From: Microbacter margulisiae
GTDB lineage: Bacteria; Bacteroidota; Bacteroidia; Bacteroidales; Paludibacteraceae
Assembly: GCF_014192515.1 (NCBI RefSeq)
Contig: NZ_JACHYB010000001.1
Location: 1,178,001-1,242,000, forward strand
Direction of reading: 5' to 3'
Length of the DNA stretch: 64,000 nucleotides
The position numbers were made by a program, and so were the translations under genes. Shown here piece after piece: positions 37,969 through 46,257 of this stretch. The notes below the pieces were generated by a model. The model was not told where the DNA came from, did not search any database, and was given only the letters and a program-made list of their open reading frames with translations. Each line of letters starts with the position of its first letter. Position 1 is the stretch's first letter.

Positions 37969-38580
37969 TTATTCGCCAACAATCACTTTTGCGTAACGAA
38001 TAACCTTATCCCGCATCATATAGCCTTTTTGAACGGAATCAATAATTTTACCTTTTTGGGCTTCTGTTGGTGCAGGGATCGTAGTAATGGCTTCGTGATA
38101 TGTGGTATCAAAAGCACAATTTGTAGTATCTATAGGAGTCACACCATTTTGTTTCAAGAAAGACAGAAATTTGGAATAAATCAGATCCATGCCTTCTTTT
38201 ATTGCTTGAACATCACTGGCATTTTCGGCTGTTTTCAGTCCCCGTTCCAAATCATCAATTAATGGTAGTACGTTAACAATCACAGATTCGCCTGCGGATT
38301 TGATCATGTCTGCTTTTTCCCGCAATGTACGTTTACGGTAATTATCAAATTCAGCCATCAAACGCAAATGAGCATCATTGAGGTCATCATATTTTTTTTG
38401 TAGCGATTCTATTTCTTCTTTAAGTTTGGCATCAGCAATAGACTCTTCTTCAGATAATAATAATTCATCACCTGATTCTTCAGTCCCAAAGATGGTTTTT
38501 TCCGCATTTGGTTCTAAAGGCTTTTCATTTTGATCAGCAGTAGTTTCGTTTGCAAGTGGCTTCTCGTTTTTTTGTTTCAT
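37969..38580 (-). CDS. grpE: Nucleotide exchange factor GrpE
   Basis: GrpE releases ADP from DnaK. The 203-residue protein has a long acidic N-terminal region, a coiled coil (residues 65-110, with EIESLQKKYDDLNDAHLRLM) and the C-terminal beta domain (FDTTYHEAITTIPAPTE). The ATG at 38580 is preferred; a TTG eight codons upstream is also open. It forms an operon with dnaJ, as usual. Confidence 0.94.
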   Translation of the reverse strand: MKQKNEKPLANETTADQNEKPLEPNAEKTIFGTEESGDELLLSEEESIADAKLKEEIESLQKKYDDLNDAHLRLMAEFDNYRKRTLREKADMIKSAGESVIVNVLPLIDDLERGLKTAENASDVQAIKEGMDLIYSKFLSFLKQNGVTPIDTTNCAFDTTYHEAITTIPAPTEAQKGKIIDSVQKGYMMRDKVIRYAKVIVGE

Positions 38581-38871
38581 CTCACAATATTTTTGTAGTT
38601 TCAAAAATGGAATTCCCTTTTAGGTAATACATTCTATGTCAATGAAAAACGAACTATTGATTGTTGGATGTTCAGATCATAAAAAAAACCATCTTACCAT
38701 TAAATCGTTTGAGATCAGAACGTATAACAAACAATAGTAGCGTTTCTTTCTGGTTGTCTATACCTTTTGACAAATCATTGTCTGTCTGCAAAAAGTTTAC
38801 CACAAGGCAAATGACATCCATCTTGTCAGGTTAGACTATGAAGCTCTGCATTTTTGTCAGCTTAGAAAAGA

Positions 38872-39345
38872 TCAGATATGATGATAAGGCTCTCCTTTTA
38901 AAATGGTCATGGCACGATACATTTGCTCAACAAAAAGCAAACGGATCATCTGATGAGAGAAAGTCATTTTTGAGAGGGATAATTTTTGAGTGGCGCGCTC
39001 ATATACTTTGGAAGAAAATCCGTAAGGACCTCCTATAACAAACACAAGACGTTTTGTTGACTCAACCATTTTCTTCTCCATCCATGAAGCAAATTCTTCA
39101 GACGTATATGACTGCCCTTTTTCGTCAAGCAATATTACATCATCGGATGGACTTAAAATTTTCAAAATAGCAATTCCTTCCTGCTCCTTTTGTTGTTCAA
39201 AAGTCAGGCTTTTAGCATTTTTCAATTCTGAAATAATCAACGGTTCAAAATTCAAATAGTGATTGATCCGTTCAAGATACTTCGTTACTCCATCTACCAA
39301 ATAACGATCAGTCGTCTTTCCAACCAGAATCAAAACACACTTCAT
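38872..39345 (-). CDS. rlmH: 23S rRNA pseudouridine-1915 N3-methyltransferase
   Basis: RlmH is a SPOUT methyltransferase that modifies pseudouridine 1915 in helix 69 of 23S rRNA. The 157-residue protein has the SAM-binding knot motif FVIGGPYGF near residue 102 and the C-terminal EQMYRAMTILKGEPYHH, both invariant in the family. It lies 23 bp downstream of the efflux outer-membrane factor gene on the same strand and may be cotranscribed with the pump operon. Confidence 0.96.
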   Translation of the reverse strand: MKCVLILVGKTTDRYLVDGVTKYLERINHYLNFEPLIISELKNAKSLTFEQQKEQEGIAILKILSPSDDVILLDEKGQSYTSEEFASWMEKKMVESTKRLVFVIGGPYGFSSKVYERATQKLSLSKMTFSHQMIRLLFVEQMYRAMTILKGEPYHHI

Positions 39346-39368
39346 ATATCACACATTATCATTCTTTT

Positions 39369-40772
39369 TCACCAACCACCGCCTAAGGCACGGTACAGTG
39401 TAATTTTTTGCTGAATAATACTGTTATAAGTATTATACAAAGATAACTCCGTGGATAATTCACTGTTTTGAGCGTTCAACACATCCAAATAAGTAGCATA
39501 CCCGTTCATTAAAAGCTCTTGTGAATATTCATATGCTTTTTTCAAGGCATCAACCTGTTCCTTTTGATAGACAGCCTGTTGCTGCAAATAGCGTATGGAA
39601 GCTAAAGCATTCGAAACCTCTTCCCCTGCATTTAAAAGTGTCTGTTTGAATGTCAATAGAGCAGCGCTTTCTTGGAGCTTAGCGACTTCCCGTTGAGTTC
39701 GTAAAGTACGGCCATTAAAAATCGGTTGTGTCAATCCAGCTACAGCACTCCAAAAAATTGATCCTGGTAAATTAAACCAATTAGTAATTCCAGTTGCTTC
39801 GGTGCCGAACGAACCGGTCAATGAAAGTTGCGGATACATGTCTGCAGTTGCGACATTGAATTGTTCATGAGCTGCTCTTAGTGCATATTCAGCGGCTAAT
39901 ACATCCGGACGGCGACGTAACATTTGTACAGGGACACCAATATGCAAAGGTTCTGGATGAAATAAAATCAAATTAAGGCTATCCGAACGGGAAATAGCTG
40001 ATGAAGCTTTTCCAAGTAACTGCGAAAGATAATTTTCCGTTGTTACAATTGACAGCTGAATCTGAGGTAAATACGCTGATGCAGAAGCCAATTGTGCTTT
40101 CGCCTGTAAAACAGCAACTGCATTCACCTGAGCCGATTTCATCATACTTTGCACCATCGAAAGATACTTTTTATAATTGGCAATACTCTGCAAGGTCACT
40201 TGTTTCTGCTTATCCAACAAAACCAATTGATAATAAGCCGATGCAACATCTGCAATCAACTGAGTACGGGTTGCTTCAACCGTTGACTGTTGTTGTAGCA
40301 TCGTAGCCAGCTGTGCCTTTTTAGCGCTGTTTAGTTTTCCCCAGATATCAACTTCCCAACTAGCGGCAAGACTCCATTTCAAATCCGAAATAGGCACTAC
40401 TTTAGGAGGTTGGGAATTCCCGTACTTAGAAATATTTGACAAAGAGCCATCCATGCCAAAATTTAATGTAGGAAACAGGGCAGCCTCACTTTGTTTATAA
40501 TATTGGGAAGCCTGTGCCAAATGATTAATAGCTAACCGAACATTCAAATTACTATCCAACGCTTGCTGAATCAAATATTGCAAATGCGGATCTGCATAAA
40601 AATCATGCCAATTTATACTGGCAATAGTTGTTGTATCTACTGACGTACTGTCACGATACAATCCTTTTGCCATCACGCTTAAATTGGTTTTAAACGGTTG
40701 GACAGCACAACCGGCAACCAAAGCCATTAAAATAACAAGAAATGCTATTCGTTGTATTTTTAGTGTCTCCAT
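39369..40772 (-). CDS. RND efflux outer-membrane factor (NodT/OprM-type lipoprotein)
   Basis: This is the outer-membrane channel of a tripartite efflux pump. The 467-residue protein has a lipoprotein signal (LMALVAGC, lipid on the Cys near residue 22) and the OEP-family helical repeats, including PHLQYLIQQALDSNLNVRLA near residue 60 and RRRPDVLAAEYALRAA near 283. Its start overlaps the end of the RND permease gene by 13 bp. The pump substrate is not predictable. Confidence 0.92.
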   Translation of the reverse strand: METLKIQRIAFLVILMALVAGCAVQPFKTNLSVMAKGLYRDSTSVDTTTIASINWHDFYADPHLQYLIQQALDSNLNVRLAINHLAQASQYYKQSEAALFPTLNFGMDGSLSNISKYGNSQPPKVVPISDLKWSLAASWEVDIWGKLNSAKKAQLATMLQQQSTVEATRTQLIADVASAYYQLVLLDKQKQVTLQSIANYKKYLSMVQSMMKSAQVNAVAVLQAKAQLASASAYLPQIQLSIVTTENYLSQLLGKASSAISRSDSLNLILFHPEPLHIGVPVQMLRRRPDVLAAEYALRAAHEQFNVATADMYPQLSLTGSFGTEATGITNWFNLPGSIFWSAVAGLTQPIFNGRTLRTQREVAKLQESAALLTFKQTLLNAGEEVSNALASIRYLQQQAVYQKEQVDALKKAYEYSQELLMNGYATYLDVLNAQNSELSTELSLYNTYNSIIQQKITLYRALGGGW

Positions 40773-43700
40773 TTTCTTTTTCTAATTTTTTCATCTAAGG
40801 TTTGGAAAATCACAAACATAGTCGGTATAACAAAAATACCAAACATAGTTCCAATCAGCATGCCTCCTCCAGCAGCCACCCCAATTGAATTATTTCCTGC
40901 CTTCCCCGCACCATTTTCAATCACCAAGGGTAACATAGCAAAAATAAACGCAAATGATGTCATCAAAATAGGTCGTAAACGAGCTCCGGCACCATCAATA
41001 GCTGCCTGAACAATAGACATTCCATGTTCCCGCCGCTGTCGGGCAAATTCTACAATCAAAATACCATTCTTTGCCAATAGCCCGATCAACATGATCAGTG
41101 CTACCTGTACATAAATGTTATTGGTAATTCCAAAAAGATGGACAAAGAAATATACCCCAAACAAACCAATACTCAACGAAAGCATCACTGACCAAGGCAG
41201 AATATAACTTTCATACTGGGCACTTAAAATAAAATAGACAAACAGGAATGAAAGCAAAAAGATAAAGATTGCCTGACTTCCCGATTTAATTTCTTCACGA
41301 GACATACCAGAAAACTCTACGGAATAACCGGTAGGTAAGGTAGAAGCCACCTGCTTTACGGCATTGATTGCATCCCCTGTGCTATAACCGGCTTTCTGCT
41401 TGCCAGAAATTGTAGCCGCAGTAAACATGTTGTATCGCGTCAGAGCTTCTGGCTGATAGACACGTTTAAAAGTTAGTAGAGTCGTAATAGGCACCATACT
41501 ACCCTGACTATTCCTAACCATTACTTTTGAAAAAGAATTCAAATCGGTCCGATCTTGAGGAGGCGCCTGAATCATAACGCGACAATACTTTGTATATAAG
41601 TTAAAATCGGACACAAACATGCCACCGTAATAAGCCTGTAGTGACTGAAAGACATCACTCACGGATACGCCTTCCATTTTACATTTATCTACGTCAATAT
41701 CAAATTGATACTCGGGAAAATTAACATTAAATGATGTTGTAGCATAATCGATTTCAGGACGAGCCATTAAATCCTTAAGAAATTTTTGTTCGACCTGATA
41801 AAACTTATTGATACTTCCTCCAGTTTTATCTTCCAATTGCACTTCAAATCCTTCGGAAAAACCAAATCCTCGAATGGGAGGCGGAGCGAAGAATAGTATT
41901 TTCCCTCCTTTTATTGTTGCCGTTTTGCGATATAGCTCTGCTATCACATCCTGAACTGTTGTATCTCCACGTTCGTCCCAGTTTTTTAATGAAGAAACGA
42001 CCATTCCATGCGAACTTCCAGCAACACCGGTCAACAAGCTTTGCCCAGCAATTGCAAGACGCGATTCTATAATTGGCATCGTTTTTATCACGCTATCAAT
42101 CTGACTAATGACATGCTGTGTTCGTTCAAGGGATGCTCCTGGAGGCAATGTTACATCAGCCATGATAATACCCTGATCTTCGTTAGGCACAAAGGCTGTA
42201 GGTGTTATTTTAATTAAACCGTAAGCCCCCAGTGCAAAAACGACAATCATCAAAGCTGGAATCCAGCGGTGTGTTGTTGTAAAAAAGCCTAATGCCCGTT
42301 TATATTTTACGGTTTGTGCCTCAAAAGCAACATTGAAATTAGAATGTAAACGGGTAAAAAAATTCTTTTTTCGCTCTTCTTTATTTTCACGCTTGATTAA
42401 TAGGGTACACAATACCGGGCTTAAGGTCAACGCATTTAAGGCGGACAATGCAATAGCAGCCGCCAGAGTTAATCCAAACTGTCTGTAAAAGACGCCACTT
42501 GTGCTTTGTAAAAAGCTCACAGGAATAAATACGGAAGCCATAACCAAAGTAATGGAGATAATGGCCGTTGAAATTTCACTCATCGCACTTGAAGTGGCCT
42601 CAAATGTTGATAAAGTTTTATCTTTATCCATTTTGGCATGTACCGCCTCCACCACCACAATTGCATCGTCCACTACAATTCCAATGGCCAACACCAACGC
42701 AAACATCGTGAACAGGTTAAGCGAAAAGCCGAACGCATTCAGGAAGAAGAAAGATCCCACAATGGCGACTATTGACGAAATAGCCGGAATCAATGTGGTA
42801 CGCAAATCCTGTAAGAACAGGAACACAACAAAGAACACTAATAGAAAAGCTTCCAATAAAGTTCGCTTTACTTTATTGATGGATGCAACAAGAAACTTAT
42901 TGGCATCATTTGGAATGGTGTATTTGACTCCGGGAGGAAAAGATTTGGATGCTTCCTGCAACACAGATTTCAAACGATTAACCACATCACGTGCGTTAGA
43001 GCCAGCCATTTGAAAAGCTGCCATTCCAACTCCTGGCTTCCCGTTTGCTAATGTTTTAACCGAATAATCATAAGCTCCCAACTCTATTTTAGCCACATCC
43101 TTTAGTCTGAGAATTTGTCCGCCAGGTAAAGCCTTAATGACAATATTCTCATATTCGGGTACTTTATTAAACTTTCCCTGATAGGTCAATGTATATTGGA
43201 AGGGTTGATTTCCATTCAACCCTAATTGTCCGGGGGCAGCTTCCACATTCTGTTCCTGAATGGCACTGATTACATCACTTGGTTCCAAATCATAAGCTGC
43301 CATTTTGGTAGGATCCAACCAGATACGCATTGAGTAAGTACGGGATCCGAATATATTTACCTGTCCAACACCATCTACCCGTTCCAATAATGGCGCAACA
43401 TTGATACGGGCATAATTTTGCAGAAAAGTTTCATCAAACTTAGGATTATCACTATAAAGGGCTGCAATTATCAATTGATTATCAAGCATTTTTCGAGTGG
43501 TAACTCCATATTGTGTTACCGCAGCAGGCAACTGACTTAAAGCAGATGAAACCCGGTTTTGTACATCCACCTGAGCCATATTTGGATCTGTCTTAATATC
43601 AAAATAAACTTTTATGGAAGCTGATCCGTTATTACTGGCAGAAGAAACCATATAGGTCATTCCTTCAACTCCATTAATTTGCTCTTCCAAAGGAGCAATG

Positions 43701-43882
43701 ACGCTTTTCAACACCGTTGAAGCATTCGCTCCGGGATAAGTTGCAGACACCATAACCATTGGTGGTGCAATACTGGGAAACTGTTCAACCGGTAACGATA
43801 TGTATCCTAAAATACCAATAATACAGATAAGGATAGAAATTACCGTTGCAAGAACAGGTCGGCGTAAAAATGTTTGTATCAT
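40760..43882 (-). CDS. RND-family efflux permease (HAE1/AcrB-type)
   Basis: This 1040-residue inner-membrane proton/drug antiporter has 12 helices and two large periplasmic domains. The proton-relay aspartates are present in GIVVDDAIVVVE (near residue 407) and the matching lysine in GLLAKNGILIVEFARQR (near residue 945). The N-terminus FLRRPVLATVISILI is typical of the HAE1 family. It is 27 bp after the adaptor gene and overlaps the outer-membrane factor gene. It probably exports hydrophobic toxic compounds. Confidence 0.95.
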   Translation of the reverse strand: MIQTFLRRPVLATVISILICIIGILGYISLPVEQFPSIAPPMVMVSATYPGANASTVLKSVIAPLEEQINGVEGMTYMVSSASNNGSASIKVYFDIKTDPNMAQVDVQNRVSSALSQLPAAVTQYGVTTRKMLDNQLIIAALYSDNPKFDETFLQNYARINVAPLLERVDGVGQVNIFGSRTYSMRIWLDPTKMAAYDLEPSDVISAIQEQNVEAAPGQLGLNGNQPFQYTLTYQGKFNKVPEYENIVIKALPGGQILRLKDVAKIELGAYDYSVKTLANGKPGVGMAAFQMAGSNARDVVNRLKSVLQEASKSFPPGVKYTIPNDANKFLVASINKVKRTLLEAFLLVFFVVFLFLQDLRTTLIPAISSIVAIVGSFFFLNAFGFSLNLFTMFALVLAIGIVVDDAIVVVEAVHAKMDKDKTLSTFEATSSAMSEISTAIISITLVMASVFIPVSFLQSTSGVFYRQFGLTLAAAIALSALNALTLSPVLCTLLIKRENKEERKKNFFTRLHSNFNVAFEAQTVKYKRALGFFTTTHRWIPALMIVVFALGAYGLIKITPTAFVPNEDQGIIMADVTLPPGASLERTQHVISQIDSVIKTMPIIESRLAIAGQSLLTGVAGSSHGMVVSSLKNWDERGDTTVQDVIAELYRKTATIKGGKILFFAPPPIRGFGFSEGFEVQLEDKTGGSINKFYQVEQKFLKDLMARPEIDYATTSFNVNFPEYQFDIDVDKCKMEGVSVSDVFQSLQAYYGGMFVSDFNLYTKYCRVMIQAPPQDRTDLNSFSKVMVRNSQGSMVPITTLLTFKRVYQPEALTRYNMFTAATISGKQKAGYSTGDAINAVKQVASTLPTGYSVEFSGMSREEIKSGSQAIFIFLLSFLFVYFILSAQYESYILPWSVMLSLSIGLFGVYFFVHLFGITNNIYVQVALIMLIGLLAKNGILIVEFARQRREHGMSIVQAAIDGAGARLRPILMTSFAFIFAMLPLVIENGAGKAGNNSIGVAAGGGMLIGTMFGIFVIPTMFVIFQTLDEKIRKRKWRH

Positions 43883-43909
43883 GTAAACGTAAAACTAAAA
43901 TGAGACGTA

Positions 43910-44995
43910 TTAATGCAACACCGGAATAACTTTCATTCCGTCTTTTACCAGATTAATTCCATCAATCACAATGACAGAACCGTCTTGCAAACCATCATTT
44001 ACCACGTAGTTATCACCTGCTGATGCTCCAACGGTAATGTTTGTGGCATGAGCTATATTTTCTTTATCCACCGTATAAATCATTTTTTTATCCTGTATAT
44101 CAAAAGTAGCTTTCTGAGGAACTAGCAGTACATTTTTATAATATTTTGGAAGCTGAATGGTTCCGGTACTACCGGTACGTAACAGTTCCTGAGGATTGGG
44201 GAAAATAGCTTTCAAGAGCAACGATCCGGTAGTAGAATTGATCAATCCACTTCCCAGGGCAATTTTACCTTTATATGAATATAAGGTACCATCAGCTAAC
44301 GTTAATTCAGCCGGTGGAAGTCTCATGATTTTTTCCTGTAACGTTCCTTTAAGTGTATCAACCAATTGCAACATTTGTTTTTCATCTATAGAAAAATACG
44401 CAAACATATTTCCGTTTGATGAAACTGTAGTAATCGGAGAAGATTCGCCCGCAGTCACTAAACTTCCTTCACGCAAGGTAATCTGGCCCACAACTCCTGT
44501 CACAGGACTTGTAATCAAAGTATAGCCTAAGTTAATTCTGGCATTTTCATAGTTGGCTTTAGCAGCATCCAGATTGCTCTGATCCGTTTCCAATTGATAC
44601 GGACTAATAATGCCCTGTTTCACCAAAGGCGTAATCTTTCTCACTTCAAGCAATGCATTTTCATAAGCAGCTTTGGCACTCCGGAGAGCTTGTATATAAT
44701 CATTATCCTGTATCTTCAGAATCGGCTGCCCTTTATGGATATGGTCTCCTTCGGCAACATACAAACGTTCAATATACCCTGTTGCCCGGGGATAAATGGT
44801 TACAACATTTTCACTCTGAAGTTGCGTTGCATAACTTGTATAGACTGTAGCATCAGCATAATGCACCGTCATTGCTTTAAGATGGGGCGGCGGAGTATGA
44901 TTCCCTTTGTTTGATGAATGGCAGCCAGCCAGGGTAATCATTAAGAATGGGATAAGAAAAGAACGAAGCCTTGACATAAAAAAAGACTGTCTCAT
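43910..44995 (-). CDS. RND efflux membrane-fusion (adaptor) lipoprotein
   Basis: The 361-residue periplasmic adaptor joins the permease to the outer-membrane channel. It has a lipoprotein signal ending in ITLAGC, a lipoyl/barrel-sandwich domain (VAEGDHIHKGQPILKIQDND near residue 80), an alpha-helical hairpin (about 100-160) and beta-barrel domains. ATG 44977 (MSRLRSF) is an equally plausible start. It is first in the pump operon, downstream of a TetR gene and a tRNA on the same strand. Confidence 0.92.
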   Translation of the reverse strand: MRQSFFMSRLRSFLIPFLMITLAGCHSSNKGNHTPPPHLKAMTVHYADATVYTSYATQLQSENVVTIYPRATGYIERLYVAEGDHIHKGQPILKIQDNDYIQALRSAKAAYENALLEVRKITPLVKQGIISPYQLETDQSNLDAAKANYENARINLGYTLITSPVTGVVGQITLREGSLVTAGESSPITTVSSNGNMFAYFSIDEKQMLQLVDTLKGTLQEKIMRLPPAELTLADGTLYSYKGKIALGSGLINSTTGSLLLKAIFPNPQELLRTGSTGTIQLPKYYKNVLLVPQKATFDIQDKKMIYTVDKENIAHATNITVGASAGDNYVVNDGLQDGSVIVIDGINLVKDGMKVIPVLH

Positions 44996-45041
44996 ATAGG
45001 TATAATTAAAAATAAGAATAAGTGAGAATTAACGGAAAAGC

Positions 45042-45081
45042 AAAAAGAGAAGACACGATCCTTTGGGGTATATCTTCTCTT
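45042..45081 (-). terminator. Terminator after tRNA-Arg
   Basis: On the minus strand AAGAGAAGA and TCTTCTCTT form a 9-bp stem, followed by TTTTTGCTTTT. Confidence 0.7.
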
Positions 45082-45109
45082 ACAGAGTAAATCGTATGAC
45101 AAATAAAAG

Positions 45110-45181
45110 TAGTCCCACCGGGAATCGAACCCAGACCAACAGAACCGGAATCTGTCATTCTATCCATTAAACTATAGGACC
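45110..45181 (-). tRNA. tRNA-Arg (anticodon CCG)
   Basis: A 72-nt cloverleaf folds on the minus strand. The acceptor stem is GGTCCTA with TGGGACT (two G-U pairs), the D arm has AATGGATA, the anticodon stem ACAGA/TCTGT encloses loop TTCCGGT with anticodon CCG, and the T arm is CTGGG-TTCGATT-CCCGG. CCA is not encoded. It decodes CGG arginine codons. Confidence 0.92.
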
Positions 45182-45304
45182 ATTTGATCATGCAAAAATA
45201 GTTGATTTTTCCTTAGCACGTGCATCTATTCCTCACAATTCGTGTCAAAACCACACAAAAAATGAATTTTCGATGTGCTAATCTTCTGTTTATGAACTAC
45301 AAAA

Positions 45305-45922
45305 TTATTTGACTACCTGAATACTATGTAAAACAAAATCGACAATGGCATCTTTCCGTTGTCCAATATAATTTACATATTCCTCATTGTTCCAGTCAAA
45401 TAGCGATTGATTCAGTGTTTTACTCACAAAAACAGATGAATTGAGGGAAAAAATGTTGATAAGTAAATCTCGGGCGTTGACTAGCCTGATTTCCCGAGCT
45501 TCTACCGCTTTTTGAGTTGCATGCTCAAAATGATCCTGCAAATGGGACGTCAACGAAACAATTTTATGCTTGAAAAATTCCAACCGTTCTTTATTAATAA
45601 AAAATTCATTCAGCATAAAAATAGGCATCTGAGGGTTATCGATAAAAAGATCAAAATAAGCATTGATAATCTTTTCAATACGCTCCGAAAAAGAAATTTC
45701 GAGAGAAAGAATCCCTTCAAAAGATTCAAGGATGGACTTTAGCCTTGCCACAAAAATGGTTTCAAACAAATTCTCCTTCGTACGAAAATAATAATGAATC
45801 AATGCATGATTCACACTGGCTCGCTGTGCAATTTCAGTAGTCTTTGTTGCACTAAACCCTTTTTCAAGAAATACAGCTTCAGCAGCTTCCAATATTTTCT
45901 GTTCGGTGTTTTTTGCCTTCAT
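45305..45922 (-). CDS. TetR/AcrR-family transcriptional regulator
   Basis: The 205-residue protein has an N-terminal TetR helix-turn-helix (residues 5-55, TTEIAQRASVNHALIHYYF) and a helical ligand-binding C-terminal domain. It lies upstream of the RND pump operon on the same strand, separated by tRNA-Arg. By analogy with AcrR-type repressors it probably responds to pump substrates and represses the pump, but no operator could be identified with confidence. Confidence 0.9.
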   Translation of the reverse strand: MKAKNTEQKILEAAEAVFLEKGFSATKTTEIAQRASVNHALIHYYFRTKENLFETIFVARLKSILESFEGILSLEISFSERIEKIINAYFDLFIDNPQMPIFMLNEFFINKERLEFFKHKIVSLTSHLQDHFEHATQKAVEAREIRLVNARDLLINIFSLNSSVFVSKTLNQSLFDWNNEEYVNYIGQRKDAIVDFVLHSIQVVK

Positions 45923-46257
45923 AATTCAATATTTCATTACGAATTTTATATAGTTGATATTTGATTCTTGCTTCTTAAAATCTTTGTTTAGACCATAGCA
46001 ACAAGCAAAAGTTTAAATAAAACGTTGCGATTTTATTTATTTGACTTGTCAAAAAACATAAAACACTGATATACAATAGCAAATACAAAAATAATATTTT
46101 TCTCTACATCTACAGATAACACTGCACAAAAACAAAAAAACCGGCTCATTTCACAACGAACCGATTCTCTTAACTATAAAAAAACTTGAGTCACATGTTT
46201 GTTTATATGAAAAGTATCATTTCAGTTTTTACATACAAATATCTGTATATAAGAAAT
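45923..46257. other. Intergenic region between tetR and the first beta-barrel gene
   Basis: Holds the terminator of the first beta-barrel gene (46129-46163) and the upstream region of tetR. CAAAAATA at 46086-46093 reads as TATTTTTG on the minus strand, a possible -7 box 160 bp before tetR. Confidence 0.45.
46129..46163 (-). terminator. Terminator of the first beta-barrel gene
   Basis: On the minus strand CGGTTC and GAGCCG pair around a loop containing TTGTGAAA, followed by TTTTTTTGTTTTT. The loop resembles that of the second gene's terminator. Confidence 0.75.

Noticed and set aside
45006..45191. 61-codon minus-strand frame
   Set aside because: It is a read-through of tRNA-Arg(CCG).
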